Source: Oligoflexia bacterium (lineage in GTDB: Bacteria > Bdellovibrionota_C > UBA2361 > JAFLCA01). Taken from it: a stretch of 64,000 nt of DNA. The stretch lies in contig JAIBBV010000008.1 in NCBI GenBank assembly GCA_019694465.1, positions 18,086-82,085 on the forward strand, read 5' to 3'. Under the pieces are notes generated by a model that saw nothing but the letters and a program-made list of their open reading frames with translations, had not been told where the DNA came from and did no database searches. Shown in pieces: positions 1 through 6,699 of this stretch; the first letter of the stretch is position 1; the number at the start of each line of letters is the position of its first letter. The position numbers were made by a program, and so were the translations under genes.

Positions 1-1202
1 AGATGATTGTTATATTCCTGGACTTGTAGATCATAAATGTGCTCGTCAAGAAATTCCTTCATTCCAGCTAATAACGTATCCTGTGAGACACCATAGCTTC
101 CCCAAGCCATGTCTCTCAGTTTTTCCATTTTTCCTCTGATATTTAATCGAGCTTTATTTTCCTTCCATTGAGCTATGACCGAATCACACTCATCTCGATT
201 TACAAATCCATCTTTCAAATACTGCAAGAAAACAGCATCAAGGTCATGTCCAATATATTTTGATTTGTAAATAAGCTCTGACATCGGGTCTGATTCTTCC
301 TCTTCAGAACCATCACCAGATCGCTTTTTATATTTGCGATCAAGTCTTTCTGCCACCTTCATCGCCATCCAGTGAGCACCTAATAGTTTTTCTGGAACTA
401 GAATGTCGCCGAACTCAAAATGAAGAATGCAATGTGTTGATATTTGCTCAACAAGTTGTGCTTGTATTTCTTTATCTTGATCAGTCAAGAGAAATTGAAA
501 ATCATTCAGCATCCATTCAATTCGTTTGATAGTGCGAATATTCCTTTTCTCAAGGCGTTCTAAACTACCTCGAACCTGTTTTACGACTTCTGGATTTTTA
601 TCTCCGCCAAAGACCACTGAAAGATTGCGATCTAATGATGGGGCAAAAGTAATTTCTGAATCAATGACCTTATCCCTGTATCTCTTGAGTGTATCAATTT
701 CTTCCTTTAACTCTCCATCATTTACTACAAGAATAACGTGACAAGACCTTAGTGTTGCCAAGCGATCAACAAATCCAAAGACGGAATCTAATGTTAGTTC
801 AGGGCGTTTCCGCTCCAAATCATCCAGACAAACAACGCAACCAGTTAACAATCGCTCTTCAAGCGCATTTGTGGCTATAGCTGGAACCGAAACAGAGAAT
901 GATCCTTCTAAAAACTTACCTATGACATCAGCAGCAGTCCCAATACCTCCCCGCATTTTTCCAGCAGAAGCTATAATTTGCGCCTTTAGCTCTTCAATCG
1001 TTGAAAGTCCAAAAAGTGAAACATAACAGAACGGTCGCTTATCCTCGACGTGTGTAGCTTGATATGTTTTGACGAACTCATTATAGAAATGAGTCTTTCC
1101 CACGCCCCATTCACCTTTTAGAAGAAGCGTCCGCCTTCTATCTTGCTCCAAAAAGTTATTGAACACCTGTGAATATAATTTTAGCGGATCGTCTTCCCTC
1201 AT
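1..1202 (-). CDS. KAP-like P-loop NTPase, C-terminus beyond window
   Basis: I translated this frame by hand. It is open for 400 codons from ATG at 1202 to the left edge, so the gene is partial at its 3' end. The Walker A motif is GEWGVGKT (residues 30-37). The Walker B is CLDDLER (125-131), a form typical of KAP-family NTPases. ILVVND (157-162) fits a sensor strand, and KRNIRTIKRIEWML fits the family's arginine-rich helix. I see no membrane segment in the visible part. It starts 10 bp after the reverse transcriptase stop codon on the same strand, so the two are almost certainly co-transcribed and probably act together. KAP NTPases include the phage-exclusion protein PifA. A role as sensor or effector of the RT is inference. 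A different STAND or AAA ATPase subgroup is possible. Confidence 0.85.
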   Translation of the reverse strand, partial: MREDDPLKLYSQVFNNFLEQDRRRTLLLKGEWGVGKTHFYNEFVKTYQATHVEDKRPFCYVSLFGLSTIEELKAQIIASAGKMRGGIGTAADVIGKFLEGSFSVSVPAIATNALEERLLTGCVVCLDDLERKRPELTLDSVFGFVDRLATLRSCHVILVVNDGELKEEIDTLKRYRDKVIDSEITFAPSLDRNLSVVFGGDKNPEVVKQVRGSLERLEKRNIRTIKRIEWMLNDFQFLLTDQDKEIQAQLVEQISTHCILHFEFGDILVPEKLLGAHWMAMKVAERLDRKYKKRSGDGSEEEESDPMSELIYKSKYIGHDLDAVFLQYLKDGFVNRDECDSVIAQWKENKARLNIRGKMEKLRDMAWGSYGVSQDTLLAGMKEFLDEHIYDLQVQEYNNH

Positions 1203-1212
1203 CTCAAAAATC

Positions 1213-2787
1213 TTATTGTTTAGTGCTCACTTTAGATGCTGTTACTGCTCTTTTTATCAAATCACTTTCATTCTCGGCTCTCGAATAGATTGCATTTCGG
1301 CGAGACTTATCCATTCTAGCTATTGAGCAAATCAAAGTAGCTTTAGAAATTTCTCTGTGCTCTTTGTTATACTGAACCTCCAAAGCATCAATATCCGCAG
1401 AATCGCCAAATGCTCCTAAAACTGCTCTAGCATAGTCTCTGGTGTAATCGTCGAGTGTCGCATCAAAGGAACATTGACGCGCAAAATTGATTGCTCTTTC
1501 GGAGTTAATCTGAAAAATAAAAATATGTCTGAGTAGCAAATATCTTTGGTGATCAATTCCGACACCAGGGCGTTCAAGCAATGCGACTACTTTTTCAATT
1601 AAGTCTGAATGTAGGTCTTCTAAGCAAGAATAGTATTCTAAGATCGACTTCAATTCTTGTGGTTGTTCTACGGCAATTTGCAGACAAGATTCGACAGCAA
1701 ATGGATCACCGACAGCACCGAGGCGTTTCAAACAATAATGGAACAGTGATTTGTTAAACTTAACTTTTTCTTCGCCAGCAAAGTTTTCCCGAAAGGCGAT
1801 TTGTAGTGACTCAAGTTTGATCTCTTCACTTTGCTGTTCAACAATAGAAGCAATGTTTGCAGGCGTAGCATACTCAAAATTAACGCCTGCAATTTCTCTT
1901 AGCTGTTCCTTTAGTTGCTCTTCGAGGTTACCTATTAGTGCAGTGACACCGTTAATTTCATCTTTGGAATCTTCGGCTGTAAAGATAGACGATTTAGCTG
2001 ACTGAAGATTGAGTTCTTTCTCTCTCAACAAAGTTGTTAACAGATGCAACGCCTGCACTGCTTCATTTTTTGATTTGCAAAAGATTCGCATGTCATCAAC
2101 GTATCTCGCAAAGTTAATTCCTTCGTTGTGAAGACGCTTATCAACACTATTGAGATATACTTCACCAAGGAGAAAAGACGGACGATACCCTTGAGGAATG
2201 CCCCTTGTTCGAGGTTCAGCCCAACGATTGAGGCATTGAGACAATATTTTTAGTGTATCTCCTTGGACACCCATGGCGGCTAAATCCGATAGCAGCCTGC
2301 CTAACGAAATATTTTCAAAGTAAGCAGCGATGTCCGCATGTAGAACATACGCATAGCCATCATTGATTGCATTCAAACTTGCATCTCTGAAGTTTTTCCA
2401 TCCTTGAAATTCATTTACACACCAATACTGAGAAGATTGATCTTCACTAAGAATGTATGCAAAGCGATACTTACCAGCACTCCAAGCAAGGTTTTTTCTG
2501 ACAACTTCTACAGCATCAAGTAAGAGTGCTTGATAAACTAAGCCATCTTCGGTGTTTAATCTGCTTCCAGGTCGAAGGTGATAGCCTGGTTTTAACACAT
2601 TTACGATTTCAGAACGCGATGGCGTGTAGTTACCACCCTTATCTTTAATTCTTGTTAACCAATCAGAGAGATTGCTCTCGATTAACTTTAGCTCAAATGG
2701 ATGATCGGAAAACGACTGCTCAAGAAGATCCTTTTTGTAGCGTCTCCATGCTAAATCAAAATCAATTCTCGAAAATACATCAGTCAT
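1213..2787 (-). CDS. Reverse transcriptase with helical C-terminal extension (UG/Abi-like, putative anti-phage)
   Basis: This 524-residue protein carries the RT core motifs: HADIAAYF (motif A, Asp152), GIPQG (196-200) and YVDD (229-232, the catalytic Asp pair). After about residue 275 come some 240 residues of predominantly helical, HEAT-like sequence and no recognisable endonuclease or maturase domain. That layout fits the abortive-infection/unknown-group RTs used in phage defence better than a group II intron RT. No intron or retron msr/msd RNA is obvious beside it. It lies 47 bp after the serine recombinase and 10 bp before the KAP-like NTPase, all on the minus strand. No strong Shine-Dalgarno precedes the ATG. 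The RT identity is secure. The UG subgroup and defence role are inferred. Confidence 0.9.
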   Translation of the reverse strand: MTDVFSRIDFDLAWRRYKKDLLEQSFSDHPFELKLIESNLSDWLTRIKDKGGNYTPSRSEIVNVLKPGYHLRPGSRLNTEDGLVYQALLLDAVEVVRKNLAWSAGKYRFAYILSEDQSSQYWCVNEFQGWKNFRDASLNAINDGYAYVLHADIAAYFENISLGRLLSDLAAMGVQGDTLKILSQCLNRWAEPRTRGIPQGYRPSFLLGEVYLNSVDKRLHNEGINFARYVDDMRIFCKSKNEAVQALHLLTTLLREKELNLQSAKSSIFTAEDSKDEINGVTALIGNLEEQLKEQLREIAGVNFEYATPANIASIVEQQSEEIKLESLQIAFRENFAGEEKVKFNKSLFHYCLKRLGAVGDPFAVESCLQIAVEQPQELKSILEYYSCLEDLHSDLIEKVVALLERPGVGIDHQRYLLLRHIFIFQINSERAINFARQCSFDATLDDYTRDYARAVLGAFGDSADIDALEVQYNKEHREISKATLICSIARMDKSRRNAIYSRAENESDLIKRAVTASKVSTKQ

Positions 2788-2834
2788 TATTTAATCAGAC
2801 AAAAATAATCCATTTGCTGTGTATAATAGCCCAT

Positions 2835-3515
2835 TTACCTGGATTTTTCATCTGTTTTCCTTAGACCTAATACGATGCGTCTTACTCCTTGGTAGGAGAT
2901 TTTAACTTTCAATTCAGCTTTCAAAAACTCACTGATCTCTCGGAGTGATTTTCCTTCCGCATCTTGCTTCTTGATGATCTCGATACACCTCTGCTGGATT
3001 GGTTCTTCCTCAAGATGACCTTCAGAATTGACCTTGTAACCAAAAGGAACTTTTCCACCCTGATATTTCCCTTCTTGGCGCATTACCTGTTTTGCTTCAG
3101 CAATACGCTCTCTGATTCGACCACGCTCTTGTTCTGCTACTGCCGATAAAATTGTGAAAACCAATTTGCCGATGCCATTTGTTACGTCACCACCAAGATC
3201 GATGAAGTGAAGAGCAACGCCTTTGTTCTTAAACTCTTCCAAGACGTTCAGTGCATCACGAGCACTTCGAAACATTCGATCTAGCTTGGAAGCGATAACG
3301 ACATCACCAGACTGAAGAGAGGAAAGTAACTCCTGCCCCTTATCTCTATTCATCAGGGGAACCGAGCCTGATACGCCCCTGTCTCGAAAGTAGCGGTTTA
3401 TAACCAGGCTATGCCTTACAGCATAGTCAGCTATCTGCTGTTCCTGAACCTCAATAGAGTTACCCTCGTCATATTGACGCATGGTCGAAACTCTTAAATA
3501 TGCAAAAACACCCAT
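2835..3515 (-). CDS. Serine recombinase (resolvase/invertase family)
   Basis: This is a 226-residue small serine recombinase. The N-terminal AYLRVS motif supplies the catalytic serine (Ser10), and SKLDRMFRSARDAL is the conserved arginine-bearing active-site segment. AEQERGRIRERI is the long E helix of the dimer interface. Residues from about 180 to the end (KSLREISEFL...) form the helix-turn-helix DNA-binding tail. It is the first gene of the recombinase-RT-NTPase operon and has a plausible promoter embedded in a palindrome (3580-3622). It may invert or resolve DNA inside the island, or it may have been recruited as a regulator of the operon. Start: ATG at 3515, preceded by a GAGG Shine-Dalgarno. 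Confidence 0.92.
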   Translation of the reverse strand: MGVFAYLRVSTMRQYDEGNSIEVQEQQIADYAVRHSLVINRYFRDRGVSGSVPLMNRDKGQELLSSLQSGDVVIASKLDRMFRSARDALNVLEEFKNKGVALHFIDLGGDVTNGIGKLVFTILSAVAEQERGRIRERIAEAKQVMRQEGKYQGGKVPFGYKVNSEGHLEEEPIQQRCIEIIKKQDAEGKSLREISEFLKAELKVKISYQGVRRIVLGLRKTDEKSR

Positions 3516-3579
3516 ATTTTACCTCATCTTCTACGAGAATCTCGTATTTTTATAAAACCGTTATATTAACTCTGGACAT

Positions 3580-3606
3580 TTGTTACTATTCATAGTATAG
3601 TAACAA
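3580..3606. repeat. 10-bp inverted repeat, possible operator or recombinase site
   Basis: TTGTTACTAT (3580-3589) and ATAGTAACAA (3597-3606) are perfect inverted arms around a 7-bp spacer. A second pair with the same heptamer, AGTAACA (3629-3635) and TGTTACT (3645-3651), lies about 47 bp to the right. Both sit between the divergent recombinase and small-gene operons. Confidence 0.7.
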
Positions 3607-3622
3607 TATAAGATAATAGCAA
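3594..3622 (-). promoter_or_regulatory. Predicted sigma70-type promoter of the recombinase-RT-NTPase operon
   Basis: Read on the minus strand, TTGCTA (3617-3622) and TATACT (3594-3599) are separated by exactly 17 bp. The -10 box sits inside the palindrome 3580-3606, so a protein bound there would block transcription. This is predicted from sequence only. Confidence 0.5.
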
Positions 3623-3628
3623 GAGCAA

Positions 3629-3651
3629 AGTAACAGCATTCTGTTGTTACT
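3629..3651. repeat. Second inverted AGTAACA/TGTTACT pair
   Basis: The heptamer of the neighbouring palindrome recurs here as AGTAACA and TGTTACT with a 9-bp spacer. It lies just upstream of the first small plus-strand gene (ATG at 3663). A pair of related sites fits cooperative regulator binding or a serine recombinase recognition region. Confidence 0.6.
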
Positions 3652-3662
3652 GAGCAAAAGCA

Positions 3663-3803
3663 ATGATTAGTGATCTAGAAGAGATGAAAGAGGATTTTGA
3701 AAGACTCAAGCGTATCGAACCCACCAAGCAGGATCTCAACAAGAAATTGAAACGTCATCAAGGAATCAAGACGTCTTCGATCAATGAGCCGATTGATTAC
3801 TAA
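3663..3803 (+). CDS. Small hypothetical protein (46 aa)
   Basis: This ATG-started frame encodes 46 mostly charged residues, beginning MISDLEEMKEDFERLKRI and ending NEPIDY. The N-terminal half looks like an amphipathic helix or short coiled coil. It is followed after only 8 bp by the next small gene, and the tight packing is the main support that it is real. I do not recognise it. It lies directly downstream of the palindromic pair at 3580-3651. Confidence 0.5.
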   Translation: MISDLEEMKEDFERLKRIEPTKQDLNKKLKRHQGIKTSSINEPIDY

Positions 3804-3811
3804 GGTATCGT

Positions 3812-4006
3812 ATGAGCAAAAGTTCAAAAGACAAAGTGATCAAAGTCGTTAAAGACACTCAAGCACTAGAGATTGAAATGACGGAAGTTGATCGAAACGA
3901 AAACACATCCATCAAACGTCAGAAGGTAGCAGCCTTCTCACGGTTGATTGATGAATATCTGAAATCAGAAAGAGGCTTAATATTGATTGGGATTCAAGTT
4001 AAATGA
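3812..4006 (+). CDS. Small hypothetical protein (64 aa)
   Basis: This is a 64-residue lysine- and glutamate-rich protein starting MSKSSKDKVIKVVKD with a hydrophobic tail (GLILIGIQVK). Its stop codon overlaps the next start in an ATGA arrangement (4003-4006), which indicates translational coupling. I know no family for it. It belongs to the three-gene operon divergent from the serine recombinase. Confidence 0.55.
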   Translation: MSKSSKDKVIKVVKDTQALEIEMTEVDRNENTSIKRQKVAAFSRLIDEYLKSERGLILIGIQVK

Positions 4007-4347
4007 TTAAGAAGTTTTCTTCCTATGTTTCAGAAGACCTTAAAGAAAACCTAGCAGGTAAAGCATACGCATACACTCAATACCGAAAGCACGAGCAACA
4101 AAAAGCAAAGATCGTAAGTCTATCCAATCGCATCCAGGAAAAGTGCCGTTCGGGAGTTCAGGAAAGAGACTTACACGTTAAGATCAATCAACTTCTTTCG
4201 TCTGTCTTTGACCTTGCTACAGCACTGAAGATCCAAGGTGAAATGTCTTCTTCTTTGGCAGGTATTGAAACCTCAAATAGCCTGTTAGCTCAGAACGTCA
4301 GAAAGGAAATTGAGCTTGCATTAGAAAAGCAGAAAGCTAAGAAGTAA
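4003..4347 (+). CDS. Small helical hypothetical protein (114 aa), IS66 inserted at its stop codon
   Basis: This 114-residue protein is rich in Lys, Gln and Glu, largely helical in character, and ends EKQKAKK. It overlaps the preceding gene by 4 bp. The TAA stop (4345-4347) lies inside the target duplication of the IS66 element, so the coding part survives but everything downstream was displaced. In the reconstructed pre-insertion sequence, a second reading frame (+1) stays open for about 40 codons beyond the IS (to about 6692, around SNLVPSGQNAP). The gene may once have been longer or had a downstream partner. Function is unknown. Confidence 0.6.
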   Translation: MIKKFSSYVSEDLKENLAGKAYAYTQYRKHEQQKAKIVSLSNRIQEKCRSGVQERDLHVKINQLLSSVFDLATALKIQGEMSSSLAGIETSNSLLAQNVRKEIELALEKQKAKK

Positions 4348-4348
4348 T
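4340..4348. repeat. Target-site duplication, left copy (AGAAGTAAT)
   Basis: The nonamer AGAAGTAAT occurs immediately left of the IS66 element and again immediately right of it (6566-6574). IS66 elements normally duplicate 8 bp. Nine identical bases fit an 8-bp duplication plus one chance match with a terminal base. Confidence 0.9.
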
Positions 4349-4359
4349 GTATCCGTCCT

Positions 4360-5862
4360 TTAAGCCGCATCCTTGACGGTGGCTTTCCACCTATGGGGGA
4401 GCAATTGAGCCATTTGGTCTCTAGGAGTTGACTGGATGCGTGGCAAGACATCATTAAAGTAGTGCCAAGTGTTGACCTTATTAAGCCTGCAAGAGTTGAT
4501 GATAGAAAAGAAGATGGCCGCGCGCATGGCACCCTCATGCGAGCCAGCAAAGAGCCAGTTTTTTCGTCCGAGCGCGATTGGCCTCATCTGATTCTCAATC
4601 AGATTATTGTCGAGCCTAATAGCGCTGTCATTAACGAACAGGGAAAGGGCGTCCCACTGCGAGAGCGCGTAGTGAATAGCTTTCTGCACCTCACTGCTGG
4701 GCAATGTGCGCGCACTCCAGGCAAGTAAGTGCTCTTGTAGCTTTTCAAGTATGGGTGCTGCGTGCCTTTTCCTTGCGGCTGCAGCCGCATCCGGCGGCTT
4801 ACCCTCCGGCTCGGCGCGATAAAGCCTGGCGATAAGCTCTAGAGTTTTATTGACATCAGCCTTAGGCGCGAGCTTTTGAATTTCTAGAAACTTTCTCCGC
4901 ACATGCGCCCAGCATCCAGCTCGCACTGATTGCTCCGGGACATAGACCTGGTTATATCCCGCATAGAGGTCGGTTTGAAGCGTGCCTCTAAAGTCTGATA
5001 GTAGAGCCTTGGGCACCTCACCAGCTCGTGAGTCAGCGTAGTGAAAGTAGACTAGGTTTAAGGGTGGCGGTCCCAACACTCCCCAAAAGTAGCCCGTATG
5101 GCATTTACCTTCAGTTTCCCCGTCTTGAATCTTAACAGTTGTTTCGTCAGCTTGTAGGTAATGCTGCTTTAGCAGCTCAAGCTTTGCTGCGAGGTGCAGA
5201 GGCTGCAAGACTTCAGCAAGCTTAGCCAACCAGTCGCACATGCGGCTACGGGGTAGCTCGAAGCCAAGCCGGGCAAAGATGCCCTCAAGGCGGTGCAGCG
5301 GCAGGTGATCCTGGTACTTGGACAGTAGGATGTAGCTTAAAAGCCCCACGCCTGCCGGGCAGCGATCGATGAGCTGCACGCCTGCGGGTAGCTTTGTGGT
5401 AACCGGAGCACTTTCCTTACAGTGATTACACGCCATAACGGGGCGTACGTGCTCTTGGAGCTCAAAGCGCGCTGGTACGTACTCAAGGATCTTGGTTGTT
5501 TCCTCGCGAATCTGTGTAAGCTCGCCTCCACAGCAGCTGCACTGCGTCGCAGCTGGCGGGTGCACGATGCGCGTCACTAGCGTATCTGCAGGAAGTTGTC
5601 TTCTGGTGCGCTTTTTCCGTGTATGCTCAGGGACTACTATGGTTGGAAGCACTTCCTGTGCTGGCTCTTCCAGCTCGGTGACTGGGAATAGCTTTTGCTG
5701 CTCTTCTGTTGAGAGCTTTTCTGACTTCGTCCCAAAGCGCACTTTGTTGGCGTTAAGCAAATGCTGCTGAAGTTTCAGAATCTCGCGATCTTTTTCTACA
5801 AGAAGGCGCGATACAGCGGCAGGATCTTTTTTGATTAGTTCGAGATAAGCAGCGTCAGTCAC
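4360..5862 (-). CDS. tnpC: IS66 transposase TnpC (DDE)
   Basis: This 500-residue protein is the IS66 transposase. It has an N-terminal leucine-rich helix (about 15-45), the zinc-binding region CSCCGG...CNHCKE, and the DDE catalytic core: Asp in LQADETTVKI, Asp in LQTDLYAGYN and Glu in DNNLIENQMRP, followed by the family signature GRKNWLFAGS. The length is normal and there is no frameshift. It begins 17 bp after tnpB. The stop lies 11 bp inside the left inverted repeat boundary. Confidence 0.97.
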   Translation of the reverse strand: MTDAAYLELIKKDPAAVSRLLVEKDREILKLQQHLLNANKVRFGTKSEKLSTEEQQKLFPVTELEEPAQEVLPTIVVPEHTRKKRTRRQLPADTLVTRIVHPPAATQCSCCGGELTQIREETTKILEYVPARFELQEHVRPVMACNHCKESAPVTTKLPAGVQLIDRCPAGVGLLSYILLSKYQDHLPLHRLEGIFARLGFELPRSRMCDWLAKLAEVLQPLHLAAKLELLKQHYLQADETTVKIQDGETEGKCHTGYFWGVLGPPPLNLVYFHYADSRAGEVPKALLSDFRGTLQTDLYAGYNQVYVPEQSVRAGCWAHVRRKFLEIQKLAPKADVNKTLELIARLYRAEPEGKPPDAAAAARKRHAAPILEKLQEHLLAWSARTLPSSEVQKAIHYALSQWDALSLFVNDSAIRLDNNLIENQMRPIALGRKNWLFAGSHEGAMRAAIFFSIINSCRLNKVNTWHYFNDVLPRIQSTPRDQMAQLLPHRWKATVKDAA

Positions 5863-5879
5863 TCTTTTTGAATATTTGC

Positions 5880-6236
5880 TTATGCCGCAGAATACAAGCC
5901 TTTTTCTGCGTTTTTTCTCAAAATTATTCGCGAAAGATCTACACCTGACAGAAGCTCTTGCAAATCGACTCCGCTGAGCACTTCGGCGCCATCTTTCTGG
6001 GTCACTTTAAAAGTTCCAGCCTCAAGACGCTTGTACCAGAGCGCATAGCCGTCCTTGGCCCAGTACAAAATCTTAACTCTCTTGCGGCAGCGGCTCACGA
6101 ATACGTACAGTCCGCCGCCTATAACTGAGCGCTGAAGCTGCTCCTGCACATGCTGCGCTAGCCGCTCGAATCCTGCCCGCATATCGGTGGCGCCAAGCCA
6201 TAGATAGACTTCAGCTCCAGCAGCTATGCTTTTCAT
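5880..6236 (-). CDS. tnpB: IS66 accessory protein TnpB
   Basis: This 118-residue protein shows the TnpB (Orf2) signature: DMRAGFERLAQHV, the GLYVFVSRCRKRVKILYW core, and LWYKRLEAGTF. TnpB is required with TnpA and TnpC for IS66 transposition, although its biochemical role is not settled. Its start overlaps the tnpA stop by 4 bp (6233-6236), a typical coupled arrangement. Confidence 0.95.
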   Translation of the reverse strand: MKSIAAGAEVYLWLGATDMRAGFERLAQHVQEQLQRSVIGGGLYVFVSRCRKRVKILYWAKDGYALWYKRLEAGTFKVTQKDGAEVLSGVDLQELLSGVDLSRIILRKNAEKGLYSAA

Positions 6237-6487
6237 CGCAGCGCTTCCAGCACTACTCTAAGATCTTCAGGCGCTACGCGAAGGGTTACACCGCCATTTA
6301 GCTCCAACTCAACACGCCGGTCCGTCTGCACTCGCGCAAAGCGCGACTCCGTCGCTCGCGCTCGCTGCCGCCATACGTAAAACTGCTTCTCCGGAAGACC
6401 CCGTTCAGAGCAAAACTCGGGCACCGATTTACCTGATGCTTTCTGCTCGGCTACAAAATGCGTAATCTCTGATATGCTTCGTCTCAT
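6233..6487 (-). CDS. tnpA: IS66 accessory protein TnpA
   Basis: This 84-residue protein has the helix-turn-helix region seen in IS66 Orf1 proteins (KSVPEFCSERGLPEKQFYVWRQ), followed by a short beta-rich tail (ELNGGVTLRVAPEDLRVVLEALR). It is the first gene of the IS66 operon, and ATG at 6487 is preceded by AGGAGG-like sequence. It probably binds the element ends. Confidence 0.93.
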   Translation of the reverse strand: MRRSISEITHFVAEQKASGKSVPEFCSERGLPEKQFYVWRQRARATESRFARVQTDRRVELELNGGVTLRVAPEDLRVVLEALR

Positions 6488-6565
6488 CGATTCCTCCTAA
6501 AGAATTTCGATGCTTTTAGCAGTCAGATTAGGTCAGCGCGAGGATGCGGCTTGAAGGACGGATAC

Positions 6566-6574
6566 AGAAGTAAT
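6566..6574. repeat. Target-site duplication, right copy (AGAAGTAAT)
   Basis: This is an exact copy of 4340-4348 directly outside the right inverted repeat of the IS66 element. Confidence 0.9.
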
Positions 6575-6699
6575 CTGGTTCCATCTGGTCAGAATGCACC
6601 TATAGAACAACGAGCCTCAGAGCATATATCCTCTTTCAAATATTTTTCGCAGAGTATTTTTGAATCTCTAACGGAATCCAAAAATCTTTGAAAACGAAA

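Larger units (their letters stand above)
4349..6565 (-). mobile_element. IS66-family insertion sequence, complete
   Basis: The element is about 2.2 kb and carries tnpA, tnpB and tnpC in the standard order on the minus strand. Its ends are 24-bp inverted repeats that differ at one position (GTATCCGTCCTTTAAGCCGC at the left, read inwards; T to C at position 13 at the right), with AGAAGTAAT flanking both sides. All three frames are intact and the flanks are identical, so the insertion looks recent and may still be mobile. It landed at the stop codon of the 4003-4347 gene inside the defence island. Confidence 0.95.

Noticed and set aside
526..741. Plus-strand 71-codon frame inside the left-edge region
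   Set aside because: It is antisense to the KAP-like NTPase, whose 400-codon open frame with Walker motifs is clearly the real gene.
1213..3662. Retron (RT plus msr/msd RNA)
   Set aside because: The RT lacks an adjacent non-coding stretch long enough for an msr/msd upstream (47 bp to the recombinase), and its domain layout differs from retron RTs.
4349..6565. A 9-bp target duplication around an IS66 element, against the usual 8 bp
   Set aside because: An 8-bp duplication plus one terminal base that happens to match gives the same picture, so no new transposition chemistry is implied.
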